From Oscarella lobularis (lineage: Eukaryota > Porifera > Homoscleromorpha > Homosclerophorida > Oscarellidae), in contig NC_089190.1 in the NCBI RefSeq assembly GCF_947507565.1, positions 558,001-622,000 on the forward strand: a stretch of DNA of 64,000 nucleotides, in the 5' to 3' direction. Of this stretch, positions 1 through 10,117 are shown one piece after another (position 1 is the stretch's first letter; each line of letters starts with the position of its first letter). The translations under genes and the position numbers were made by a program. The notes under the pieces were generated by a model. The model was given only the letters and a program-made list of their open reading frames with translations, did not search any database and was not told the DNA's origin.

Positions 1-865
1 CTCTGTAATTCATGCAATAGCGGATGAACAAGACATGAGAAAAATGGGACGTCTAATTAGATCTATACCCTTACGTATGTAATGATACTTATAGGGTCTC
101 TATCTTTAATGGGATTCCCGTATTTAACACGATTTTACTCTAAAGATTTAATTTTAGAGCTAGTTTATGATAAATATTATCTGGTTTTGCTTACTGATTG
201 GGGGCCTTTTCAGCTTTATTAACTGCATTTTATTCAATAAGATTAATATATTTAACTTTTATTTCTAATACTAACTCTAAAAAAGAAGTTTTAATGAATG
301 TTCATGAATCTTCTTGAAATATTACACTTCCCCTATTTTTATTAGCTTTAGGAAGCATTTTTGTGGGGTATATAGCCAGAGATGTTGTGGTAGGAACAGT
401 ATTACCTCCTATAAACCAAGTTCAATAAAACTTGTTCCTGTTGTTTTAAGTTTATTAGGAGCTACTTTAGCCTTTTTAGGCTATAATACATTAGGCGGCT
501 TTAAAATGTTCCTTCCTAAAATAAAACCACAAACGGTGGTGAACTTGTTTAATCCTGCAATATACACTTTTTTAAATTCAGCCTGACAATTTAATTATAT
601 AATTAATCATTTCTTGGTTGCAAAAGCATGAAAATTCGGGCATTTAATTTCTTATCGTGTAATAGATAAAGGCTTACTTGAAATAATTGGACCTAGGGGG
701 ATATCTAAATTAATTATAGGTGTTAGCCAAAAAATTAGTAATCTTCAATCTGGTCTAGTCTTTAATTATGCCTTAATTATGTTAGTGTTTACAACCCTAT
801 TTATATCAGGAGGCGAAGTAGGTGGCTTCGCATCACAACAATGGGCATACATTATGTTTAGCTAA
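1..865 (+). pseudogene. nad5: nad5 (NADH dehydrogenase subunit 5), NUMT copy, 5' truncated by window
   Basis: Mitochondrial complex I membrane subunit. The window opens inside the conserved SVIHAIADEQDMRKMG segment. The C-terminal part ends GGEVGGFASQQWAYIMFS followed by TAA at 863-865. A single-base deletion near 72-76 shifts the frame after RSIPL, and further shifts follow around 190 and 420-440. Several TGA codons fall where conserved Trp is expected (for example NSAWQFNY near 580), so the source used TGA=Trp. Frameshifts in a gene that must be intact in mtDNA show that this is a pseudogene. Identity is clear; the exact number of lesions is not. Confidence 0.9.
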
Positions 866-896
866 AAGGGGGGTACAACTGTACTCTACCCCATAA

Positions 897-969
897 GGGA
901 GTGTGGTGTAAACGGTGAACACGGCTGGTTTAGGCCCAGTTAATGCAGGTTTAAGTCCTGCCAACCCCA
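897..969 (+). tRNA. trnL: mitochondrial tRNA-Leu(UAG), NUMT copy
   Basis: A cloverleaf can be drawn: D stem GTGT/ACAC (906-909/919-922), anticodon stem GCTGG/CCAGT (924-928/936-940) with loop TTTAGGC and anticodon TAG (931-933), T stem GCAGG/CCTGC (945-949/957-961) and a 7-bp acceptor (897-903/962-968). The acceptor has two mismatches, consistent with decay after transfer to the nucleus. It lies 31 bp after the nad5 stop, a spacing typical of compact mtDNA. Confidence 0.8.
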
Positions 970-1024
970 AATGAAAAGGGCTTTTAGAAAAGAAAATCTT
1001 GTCCTATTCATAGTCGATGAAACA

Positions 1025-1501
1025 TTTATTTGTCTGTCTACCATACTTAAATTCTTCCACATTCAGAGTTTAGTTGAGGTGGCCGGCTTAGTGCCTCCAA
1101 CACCATCTTGTGCTTTACAATGTAAGAATAATGTATGATGCTCTACTTATATAGATTTCGCAGAAAACCAGCTATTTCCAAGTTCGATTAGCATTTCACT
1201 GCTAGTCACAGATCATCCGAGATTTTTGCTACAATCACCGGGTCGTTCCTTCACTAACTGGTAAATTAGCTTCAAACTGTCCATGACTAGATCACTTGGT
1301 TTCGGGTTAAATTTGACTGAAATGTTTCGCTCTATTAAAACTTGCTTTCGCTACACCTTCGTTTATCAACTTAAGTTTGCCAAATCTTATTCTCGCGAAC
1401 CCATTATACAAAAGGTACGTGTTTACGCACTGCTTGTAAGTTAACGAATCACTTCATATCCATTTACCTCTAGGGCTTTAGGATATTTACTCTCTTTCAA
1501 C
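1025..1501 (-). pseudogene. rnl: Mitochondrial large-subunit rRNA (rnl), middle segment, NUMT copy
   Basis: Read on the minus strand, it carries conserved 23S-type stretches: ACCCGAAACCAAGTGATCTA, GAAATAGCTGGTTTTCTGCG and TTACAAGCAGTGCG. It corresponds roughly to E. coli 23S positions 440-940, judged by motif order. Its rRNA-5' edge is exactly the hAT insertion point (duplicated CTTTCAAC). The preceding rRNA bases lie at 42365 onward. The rRNA beyond about position 940 is missing. Confidence 0.85.
1494..1501. repeat. Left 8-bp target-site duplication CTTTCAAC of the 40.9-kb hAT-bounded unit
   Basis: CTTTCAAC here is repeated exactly at 42365-42372. Both copies sit at the same point of the mitochondrial rRNA, so one is original target sequence and the other was made on insertion. 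Eight bases is the signature length of the hAT superfamily. Confidence 0.9.
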
Positions 1502-1516
1502 CAACGGCGGCGGAAC
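1502..1516. repeat. Left terminal inverted repeat of the hAT unit
   Basis: CAACGGCGGCGGAAC, pairing with 42350-42364 with two mismatches at the third and fourth bases. It abuts the 8-bp duplication directly. Confidence 0.85.
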
Positions 1517-1741
1517 GAATTTTTTGTTGAGGGGGCTAAACGGCGCGCAAAAATTTTTTTGACCACGCCCACTCAAGACTGCATTTCCGGCGTTTTCGGC
1601 ATTTCAGCGCTATGTTGGATAAAGCCTCCTATAAATTAGATGTCAGATTGTAAAATACGCTCCTTAGAGAAAAACAGGTAAATTTACTCCTACTGTATAT
1701 ATATTGAGAGATATACGTGCTCACTTAAATAATTTTTATCT

Positions 1742-3294
1742 TTAAAAATTGCCGAAAAACTCCCTTCTCCTTTCATTCCTTTCGCAAAAATCTTTGGCAA
1801 CTTGAGCTAAATCTACAGTGTCTGTTACGTGCTTATGGATGTGTAAAATAGCTGCATTATTAAGTCTTTTTTGAGTCATAGTTGTTCTAAGGTAAGTTTT
1901 GAGACGACGCAAAGAAGAAAAAGATCTTTCAGCTGTAGCAGTACTCACTGGTGCAGTTAGAAATATTCTTAGTAGCTTGTCAACTTCCGAGAGCATTATT
2001 TTAGCAAATGAGCACTTATCAAACATCGAAGATATCCAGCTTATAGTTATGTTATCTGAAATTTCAGATCGTTTTTGCCTTGTTTGCGCCAAAGCTGTTC
2101 GAACGAAGTCTGGCATTGTTGAAAGTTGAACAAGCAAGCGGTCGAAATCGATTTCTTCTCTGTACGTTTCTCTTAGAGCGGGCGAAAGGCGCGGAGATTG
2201 CTGCGATTCTGCGCAGGAAGACACTAGGGTGTTCTCAATCTCGGCAAGAAGTTTGAAAGAAGGCTGCTCAAACCTTCGCTCCAACTCGTTAATGAGCAAA
2301 TCCAAAACTTCGAAGTACGCCTGACGATAAAACGTTTTTGGGTCCGGTGGTACATAAGAGTCACTTCCACTGTCGTACCTGCGTGGTCGCTGTCTCTGCC
2401 TTGGCAAACAAGGAGGTTCCGTAAGACTTTCACATTCAGTAATAACATCACGGTAAAAGGTTTCAAAATATTCGTCTGAGCGACGTCGCTGAAGATACAT
2501 CTTGGTTGCATTTACTCCATCTAGAGAGTCTGAAATGTTAGTTTTCTTTTTCTGTAGCAAAACAGATAGCTCTTCAGTGCGGCCAAATATTAGCTCAGAA
2601 AGTTTGAGTCCAAAGAAAACAAAGAATTTGCCCATGAAAACTAAAAGACTAGAAGCGTTGCTGCTTGTAATGCTTCTAGGCATATCAGCATTTTCTTCTA
2701 AGCTTCTACCAATTACGTCGTAATTCTGCAGAACAGCTTGAATTGCCTTTGTGCGCACTGTCCATCTGGTTGGACAAAGCGGTTTAAGTGAACTTGTACC
2801 TGGCGCCATTTCGTCTTTGATCTTCGAAAAAGCTGCTAGTCTCTTTGGAGACGCTCGAATATGCGTGGCCAAATCTGAAACTAATTGCAGTGAATCTCTA
2901 ACACATCGGCATTCTTTTCCAACATCTTGCAGGCACAAATTTAAAGAATGAGCCATACAGTGAACATACAAGGCACGAGGATTGTCTCGTTGAAAAACAG
3001 CAGCAACACCATTAAGCCTTTCACTCATGTTCGCAGCTCCATCAAAGGCTACCCCACGACACAGCGGCAAAGGAAGAGCGCACCGTACAAGAACATCCTT
3101 TATTGCTTTGGATAATGTCTTAGCGTCTGTTATATCAACTTGCATAAAGCCAATAAAGTCTTCGTGAACCTGGTACTCTCTGTCTATCCAGCGAATGGAA
3201 ATGCTCAATTGTTCCTTTCCGCTGGAGTTCCGCGTGTCCAATAGTACCTTCCTCTGCTCTTCTTGGTGGGTTGGGTTCCCGCTCGCGTTTTCTT
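1742..3294 (-). pseudogene. hAT (ZMYM1-like) transposase, C-terminal half
   Basis: DNA transposase of the hAT superfamily, which cuts and pastes elements with 8-bp duplications. The open frame reads KEQLSISIRWIDREYQVHED, then the second-Asp motif FDGAANMSERLNG, CMAHSLNLC, and the C-terminal dimerisation region AERSFSSLRRLKTYLRTTM ... RLNNAAILHIHKHV, ending in a stop 240 bp from the element's left end. A likely splice acceptor (GAGGAAG before GTACTATTGG) lies near 3247, so the frame upstream of it is intron. The first catalytic Asp (in SLIADE) is not here but at 41303-41305. The frame is long and unbroken for about 500 codons, so this half decayed less than the cargo between the halves. Confidence 0.88.
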
Positions 3295-3509
3295 ATTATA
3301 TGAGCGCTAAAATCGAATATTATTCTCCTAACGAACTTTATTTCTATAGTTGTCTAAAGAGAAACTATAGACTAAGTGCGTGCAAAAATGTTCAACTGTG
3401 TCAAGTTTTACTGTCTTACTATCTATCAACAACGAAACGACAATAAGCACACAGGGAGGGGGAAAAATCGCTTAATCTATTTTGTAGGATTTCCGAGAGA
3501 AGCAAGAAG

Positions 3510-3830
3510 CTATCTTTTCGCGGCACTACCTACCTTGCCCCGTCGCTTCGACACTTTTCCGCCCATCCGTCTGTCCCTCACCGGCACGACGAACGTCTTC
3601 AATCCGGCGGCGGCGGCGGCGGAAGCCTGCGAAGAGGCGGGACCGTGTTGAGCCATGTCATCCACCGTAAACGTTGGATTCGTTGCACTGAGATCGGTGT
3701 GCTGCCTCAGTCCTGCCGTCCGACTTGGCCGCTGTTGAGCGTCGGTCAATTGAGACACGTTTTGCTGAGTGCACGTGGGATTCGACCGGAATGCACGAGT
3801 GCTTCCCTGCTGCAATCGCCTATCCCTATC
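3510..3830 (-). pseudogene. Unrecognised protein C-terminus (basic, Ala-rich)
   Basis: Minus-strand frame ending VSKRRGKVGSAAKR stop at 3510. It contains TFTVDDMAQHGPASSQASAA, then a basic tail. Codon use looks coding (GC-rich third positions, no stops for over 100 codons), but I cannot assign a family. It is probably the last exon of a host gene captured as a fragment. It lies just beyond the transposase intron and is followed by unrelated pieces. Confidence 0.35.
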
Positions 3831-3908
3831 GAGACAACAATTTTTGAACATTTTTTCTTTCATTTCACGATTCTCAGTCGCATTGCCGAGAGTTTTTCGA
3901 GATCTTGA

Positions 3909-4025
3909 ATGGACGACTTGTACTTGAGCGAGAGCTCGACGGACGACGACGAAGAAGATGTCGCGGAGAGACGTCAGGTAGAGAACTTGAAACGAATCGA
4001 AGCGGGCGAATACGTCAAAGCTTGA
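3909..4025 (+). pseudogene. Start exon of an unrecognised acidic protein
   Basis: Begins ATG and reads MDDLYLSESSTDDDEEDV, then AERRQ. A GT donor-like sequence follows (CAG/GTAGAG, near 3977), and the open frame stops at 4025. The Ser/Asp/Glu-rich N-terminus looks like a genuine first exon, but I do not recognise the gene. It points away from the minus-strand fragment at 3510-3830, so the two may share the divergent promoter of a captured locus. About 15 bp downstream a dynein fragment begins abruptly. Confidence 0.35.
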
Positions 4026-4040
4026 CTCATTAGAAACATA

Positions 4041-4129
4041 CAACTATTTGCCGAGCAGGGTCTCGTGGAGCACAGTCCGTTACATGCTGGGAGAAGTTCA
4101 CTACGGTGGTCGAGTTACGGACGACATGG
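4041..4129 (+). pseudogene. Dynein heavy chain exon fragment with intron edge (copy of 40833-40923)
   Basis: Encodes [20 protein letters not shown], then DDM: the axonemal dynein heavy-chain segment found complete, on the other strand, at 40833-40923. The 89-bp copy is almost identical but lacks two bases (GGTCTCG against GGTGTCTCG). It includes the 3' end of the preceding intron (CAACTATTTGCCGAGCAG), so it was copied from genomic DNA, not spliced RNA. It switches mid-codon to cadherin-like sequence at 4130. Confidence 0.8.
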
Positions 4130-4415
4130 GCTTTGTCATCCAGGGAGCGAATCTCATGACGTCACCCAACGCCAATTTAGACTACAAGCGTCAATCTCAG
4201 TACACTATTGTCGTTCGGTCAACCGATTCCGGGTCTCTGTTCGTTGAAAGAAAATTGACAGTCTACGTGAAAGACGTCAACGAAGTTCCTAGTGCCGTCC
4301 CTGAAAGGAAACGACGTTCTGGAGAACAGCCCTAAGGGCACGGTTGTCGGTGTTGTTCGTGGAACGGATCCGGACAGCGGTCAAAAGTTGACATTCATCC
4401 TCGTTGATGCGGTCC
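4130..4415 (+). pseudogene. Cadherin repeat fragment
   Basis: Reads NLDYKRQSQYTIVVRSTDSG, then LTVYVKDVNEVP, which is the LDYE..Y.v.V.a.D...DvNd.P core of a calcium-binding cadherin repeat. After a one-base frameshift near 4300 it continues NDVLENSPKGTVVGVVRGTD, then PDSG, the start of the next repeat. It is joined in its 5' part directly to a dynein exon fragment. A piece of a large cadherin or protocadherin gene, clearly non-functional here. Confidence 0.75.
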
Positions 4416-4439
4416 TCATGACGTCACGTGCCATCCATT

Positions 4440-4917
4440 GCAGCTCGTATTCCAGTTGGACACTCAATTGACTCAAAGTACTTCATCCTAAAGAAAAGGC
4501 GTTTGGTTTTTTTTTCTGTTGCAGTTTTCTCGTAAAGAAATGGGACATACTGACGAGGCAGATGAAGAGCTTTCCGATGTCGCCATTCACCTCCGGGCCC
4601 CGAGGTGACTAAATAAAACCGGCCCAACTCGAGCCAGAGAGGTTGAACGCGGCGAAAACGCAGGGGATTCAATCCCCTACTCCAGTGGCATGAGTGATAA
4701 ACTGCCACCCCACTTGGGCAAGACGCGGTGGGTTACAATCGCGGTCCACCTGTGCCTTGGTATATAAAGGCACCCCCGGGACAGATGGGTCACTGTCTCC
4801 CCGAAAGAGGGCCTGGGTGAAGGGCCCTTCACCTGAAGACGCCGGGAGGACGTTAGTTTTCTTTTTGGGCTACTTCCGGGTTACTTCTGGGTTTAATATT
4901 TATATTTATGGTATGAA
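4440..4917. other. GC-rich module with TATA-like box, origin unknown
   Basis: No gene recognised. The stretch 4590-4870 is GC-rich, unlike its flanks, and contains short inverted motifs such as ACCTCCGGGCCCCGAGGT and GGTATATAAAGGCACC followed by a GC-rich run, which could be a core promoter of a mobile element. Weak resemblance to tRNA-type A and B boxes (CAGTGGCATGAGTG, GGTTACAATCG) was not enough to call a SINE. Confidence 0.3.
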
Positions 4918-7900
4918 TTACAGCATTGCACCCGGCAGTCCAGGTGACGTACAAACAAAACGATAAGGACAAACATTGAGTTTGTAATAGGCGCCCTTCT
5001 TCTGCATCAGATCGGCGTGCGTTCCCCGTTCGACGATGCGGCCATTTTCTATCACGACGATTTTATTTGCTCCTTGAATCGTCGACAAGCGATGAGCAAT
5101 CACTGCTCGTGCGGCCTTCACGCGCCCGATCCAACGCCTCTTGAACGATCTGCAAAAGAGAAAATCCCGGAAAATTTAATATTCAATAAGAGAAACGCGT
5201 TTCAAGATAACCTTTTCGCTTTCTGTGTCGAGAGCCGACGTCGCCTCGTCGAGTAAAAGAACCCTCGGATTTCTCACGAGAGCTCGTGCAATGGCTATTC
5301 TCTGTTTCTGACCGCCAGATAGTTGCGTACCCTTGTCGCCTGCTCCTGTATCGTATCCCTAGAAAAATATGAAGTGACCATGGCAAAGTACGCTGAGGGT
5401 TTCTGACTTTTGGAAGGCTTTCGATAAATTTATGAATGTTTGCATTTTTTGCCGCCGTCTCGATCTCCTCAGACAAAACGTCGCGAAAATTGTCTCCGTA
5501 CGTGATATTGTCTCGAATGCTACAGTCGAAGAGTGGGTTCTTGACTGACGAGACCCAAATGATGACGAAAATGCTTCAAATTCCATTCACGAATGTCCTT
5601 ACCATCAGCAAACTGAAGACCATGGTATATATAGACTTCATAACATAGAGAAGATTTAGCATACCACAGCTCCTTCCTTTGGATCGTAGAATCTCTCTAG
5701 AAGTTGAACACACGTGCTTTTTCCGCAACCGCTCGCTCCAACTAAGGCCACCGTTTCTCCTGGTTTCACCGTCAAAGTCAAATCTTCTAAAACAGGCGCG
5801 TCCGGTCGAGTTGGATAACAAAATTTGACGTTTTCGAAGCTAATATCAATATCACCGCTGAAGTCGTCCTACAAAAATTTTAATCAACGGTCACCGCTTT
5901 CTGATTGAATTGCATATATAATATACCCGCTTTTCTCCTTGGCACGATGAACTGTCGATTGACGGCACCAGGTCAATCGTTCGAAAAACTCGCTTCGTCG
6001 CCACGCGCGACTTGGAATAATCGGGCGCCAAAGACATCGCCTCTCCCATCATGGAAAAGGCTCCAAAGATAATTGCGCCAAAAACACTAAGCTAGAGAAC
6101 GTACAGGTAAACTACCATCACACACTGATATATCATCTCTTACATAAAGACGGCCTCGTAATCGTAACCTTGGTGAGCAACTTGCCACGCGCCGAAACGA
6201 AATGCTGCAGCGTAGGAAAAAAAACAGAAAGCCCTGGGAAAAAGCAAAAGTGAGGCCTTGAACGTGCGCCTTGCGAATTGCTGATTTGTAGGGCGGCTCG
6301 AGGCATTCGTGATACTTTCGAATGAAGACGTCTTCCCTCGTCAGCTGCGCAACCGTTTGAATGTTGTCGATACTTTCGACGACCACTTGACCGGCGTTCT
6401 CCATCTGAGCGGCGTTCGAGTGCGCGTGACCGGCAAGTGCTTTCGTCTATGACGAGAAACGGTATGACGGCAAGTGTGGCAAGCGTCATTTGCCAATTGT
6501 AGACGAAAGCGATGGTGACACCGGCAAGAAGAGTGGCAATCATTTGAACGATCGTACCAATGCGCGTCCCAAAGCCCTGAAAAAAACTCACCTCTTTTCA
6601 ATTCCTTACAGTTGCTCTTTTCGATGCTTACGGCTTTGACTTCGGCGGCGTCGCGAGCGAGTCGGGTCGTGAGAACGCCCGTCGAGTGATGCCGATCGTC
6701 GAAGTAGGCGATCTCTTGACGCAGCGTCGCGCGGAACATGAGACCTCGTAGACGCGTCGTCAACGCTTCGCCGGCATGCCCGTAGAAGAAGGTCTTGCAA
6801 AATTCGAATATCCCCGAGCCGACGCCAATGTAGATGAAGACGGGCGCCCAAATGACGACTTGACGTTGCATCTCTTCGCAGTCTTCACTGAACACCTATA
6901 GAAATAGAAGGTCAATTGAAATCTTGATCGTATCGAACGATTTCGCGCTCACTCTCATCATTCGGGCGAAGATGACGGCAAATGCGGGCATCACGGCTCT
7001 GGCGCCCACTGCGCCGATCGTTCCCATTAGAAGGTGAAACCATTCCGGCGAGCTCAGTCTGGCGATACGGACTAGCGACGGTGGCGGAGTATCCTCCACG
7101 TTTTCGGTATCCTCTTCCTCTTTCGTCTCTTTCTTATCTGAAGTACCCTCCTGCAAAAGGGGTAGTTCCACTCAAAGAATAGAGTAGACTTTTGCCTTTG
7201 ATTCTTACAGCTTTTGAGTCTTGGCGACTCGCTGACTTTTTTGATACTTGACGCTGTACAGAGTGTTGACGAGTCACATTTTAAATCTCTACAAAAAAAT
7301 GATGTAGTGTCTAAAATAACTAAGCAACCGGACTTGCCTTTCTTAGTTTCAGTCTCGTCAGGCCCGCCACCGACAACACTCTAAGAATCAATCTACGAAG
7401 TGACCATAACTTAGGCTAGATGGTCTAACCTGATTCATGACTAGATCGTGATAGACGTCCCCTCGTTTCATCAATTCGTCGTGACTTCCTTGCTCCACAA
7501 TTCGCCCCGAAACGATTGCCGTGATACAGTCAGCGTTCTTCACAGTGGACAGTCGATGAGCAATGACGACAGTAGTTCGACCTTCTCTAGCCTAAAACAT
7601 AGCCCAAGTCCCGGGGTGAAAACCCGGTCGAGCGTTGACTTATTATACCTTATCAAGAGCGTCCTGAACCGACTTCTCGCTCTGAGTGTCCAACGCCGAC
7701 GTGGCTTCGTCCAGGAGAAGTATCTTGGGATTTCGCACCAAGGCTCGTGCAATGGCAACGCGCTGTTTTTGCCCGCCGGACAAGTGGGCTCCACTCTCCC
7801 CAACCAACGTATTGTATTGCTAGAAAACGGCGCACTGTAGAGGAAATTCGTGCGCCGCCGCGTGCATGGGGGGACTCACTTCAGGCAATTTTGTTATAAA

Positions 7901-9751
7901 GTCGTGAGCATTCGCCGCGATGGCTGCGACGCGAATTTTGTCCGTCGGTGACCCCTTCGCGACCGTAGCGTATATTCTCGGCAATCGTTGTCGCAAACAG
8001 AACGGGCTCTTGACTCACAACGCCTATGTGCTGCCTCAGCCAACGGACATTCAATCGATGAACGTCGTGACCGTCAAGTAGGACCTTCACGCGAGGAAAA
8101 AGTCAGGATTTTAGTCGACTGCCCCTTCCAATCCTCACATCTTACCGTGCCGCTTGCGGGATCGAAGAATCTTTGAATGAGCTGAACGGTTGTACTTTTC
8201 CGCATCCGCTCGGACCCACAAGAGCCATGGTACGTCCACTGGTGATTTTCAAGTCGATACCGTGAAGCACCTAGGAATTATATCAAACGGACTCTCCTCT
8301 CCCTTTCCCCATTTGTCTCGCCTCAACGTCTGGTCTAGAAGGATAAGAAAAGTCAACGTTTCGAAATTCGACGTTGCCCTTCACCGTCTCCTCGCTCGGC
8401 TTATCGCCTTCGTCAGACATAGGATCAATCAACGATTGCTACGCGAGGAGAGAAAAGAGCCTATCAATTTACACTTGGCCATCCTACACTGTCCTCGATT
8501 TCAAACACTCGAACAGCAGCCGCTCGCGCCGTACTCACTGCCTCCCAGTTGGGACCGGCGTAGCCGAGAGAAAAGGCTCCAAATGACATCGCAAATATCG
8601 CCTGGTCAGAAGACTACATGAAGAAACGCGACAGATATTCCGCTTTGGGTCTCACTGTCAAGACGTTGCCACCCGTGGTCAATTCTTCATATACAAGAAA
8701 TCCGGCGAACCTTCAACAACAACAACATCCTCATTTCTCTTTTGGCTGACATACCAAAACGCGAATCCAAATGCCGCAAAAACGATAATGTATAATGAAA
8801 AGACGGCCAGGCCACGACTCAGCGCTTTCTTGTTTCCCAGACGACGAGCCTTTTCAATTTCGGTTTGGTATCTAAAATAATAGTACGCGTAATAGGAACA
8901 GCGTTTCTCCCCTGCATCAATTATTTGACCTGCTCATTTCCTTCTCCTCGCCGCTAAACGCGACGACAGTTCGAATGCAAGAAATGACCTCTTCGGCTAC
9001 GCTTCCCGCTGTGGCGTAGGCGTCCTGTTCTTTATTCGTGAAAGAGGTGATAAGCTGAAAAAGAGACCCGTTCAATATAAATTCAAAAGTGTTTTTCAAT
9101 CTCTTTCGCTTCAATCACTCCCAAAATTGCAAGTATGGGAGTTAATCCCAAGATGAAAAGAGAGAGACGCCATTCAGCAATAAAACCAATAATAAGTCCG
9201 CCCAGAAACACGGTCACCCACATGACAAACGAACCAATCTTATCTCCATTGCCTCGACTAACTTTGTCGAGATCACTAAAAAAGGAAAAATTAAGCGAAT
9301 TCTCGGGGGTGAAAAAAAAACGTGCTCTCACTCAGCCAATTGCGTGGCCAGCTGCCCGATATCGTTCGTCTGGAAACACGCCATCTCCTGTCGCATGATC
9401 ACGCGAAAGAGGGCTTCGCGCATGCGACGCGTTCGGCGGCGATGAGAGTTTGCGTAGGAGCTTGAGACGAACTTGAAGCTGCCATGACAAAAAAATGTAG
9501 ATTGCACCCATGCCTGCCAAAAAATAATTAATCAATACACACATACAACGGTCAGTGATTACTTTCTTCATTGCCTTTGAGTCTACAGTGTAGCAGACCA
9601 GAAAATAAATTAATTAGATTATAACAAGAACTACATCTCTTACCTGACTAAAAGGAATGCAATTATTTTCTAACTTTTCCTTGCGTTTCTGTCTCCTTTG
9701 GAAGGTCGAGCTTCTTCAGTCCGCACACAGCAAAAATTTGACGTCATCCAT
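4918..9751 (-). pseudogene. ABCB-type (P-glycoprotein/MDR-like) full ABC transporter, decayed, introns retained
   Basis: ATP-driven membrane exporter family with two membrane domains and two nucleotide-binding domains (NBDs). From N to C: start near 9751 (MDDVKFLLC); membrane domain 1 at about 9570-8600 (FVMWVTVFLGGLIIGF; TAGSVAEEVISCIRTVVAFS); NBD1 at 8275-7430 (Walker A region [62 protein letters not shown]); linker at 7160-7080; membrane domain 2 at 7060-5935; NBD2 at 5870-4930 ([55 protein letters not shown]). Exons are short with small GT-AG introns. Frameshifts occur at both NBDs (8195, 7940, 5545, 5118), a poly-T near 6210, about 6445 with missing residues, and about 9470. Nearly complete in layout but not translatable. 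Homopolymer indels could partly be sequencing errors. Confidence 0.88.
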
Positions 9752-10117
9752 TGTCTTCTTATTTCGTCGCTGTCCTTAAGGAAAAAATAGAGAGAAAAAG
9801 CTGAAAACATTTCATGATTTATCATGACTTATCTGAAGATCCATGGATGAAGAAATTCCTAATCAAAGAAAAATTATTTAAATATATAACTTCTTCTATC
9901 TCGTTCTACGCTCTTCAAGCGAGCCTCGCTTTACTTCGATCGCCTCCCAGACGTACGTATTAAAGGGAAAAACTCGTTAGAAAAACCTAAGATGGCGCAA
10001 ACGAGCCACAAACAAACGGAAACGATTACGGGTACGACGGACTCCATCGATCGACGCGAGAAGAACTACAAAAATAGAGAAAATTCACCTGCATCTCTTC
10101 CCGTTGCATCCAGCGCA
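9752..10117. other. Upstream flank of the ABC transporter, no gene seen
   Basis: AT-rich stretch then short mixed sequence. It could hold the 5' untranslated exon of the transporter. I see no further coding exon with confidence. Confidence 0.3.

Larger units (their letters stand above)
1..1501. other. NUMT, left part (nad5 - trnL - rnl segment)
   Basis: Block of mitochondrial DNA in nuclear sequence. It reads nad5 (plus), trnL(uag) (plus) and a piece of the large-subunit rRNA (minus). Reading nad5 needs TGA=Trp and a frame repair, so this is a decayed nuclear copy rather than working mtDNA. It stops at 1501 inside the rRNA. The rRNA resumes, in the correct order and strand, at 42365 after the hAT-bounded insert. 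The rRNA 3' two thirds are absent between about 970 and 1025, so this copy had an internal deletion or came from a rearranged source. Confidence 0.9.

Noticed and set aside
314-586. ATG-started 90-codon protein in standard code
   Set aside because: It is a partly out-of-frame reading of nad5; the mitochondrial code and frame give the conserved protein.
3600-3640. GGCGGCGGCGGCGG run as the hAT terminal repeat or a triplet-repeat locus
   Set aside because: It encodes the Ala run of the minus-strand fragment; the true terminal repeat is fixed by the CTTTCAAC duplications.
4640-4760. tRNA-derived SINE
   Set aside because: A- and B-box matches are poor, and there is no tail repeat or target duplication.
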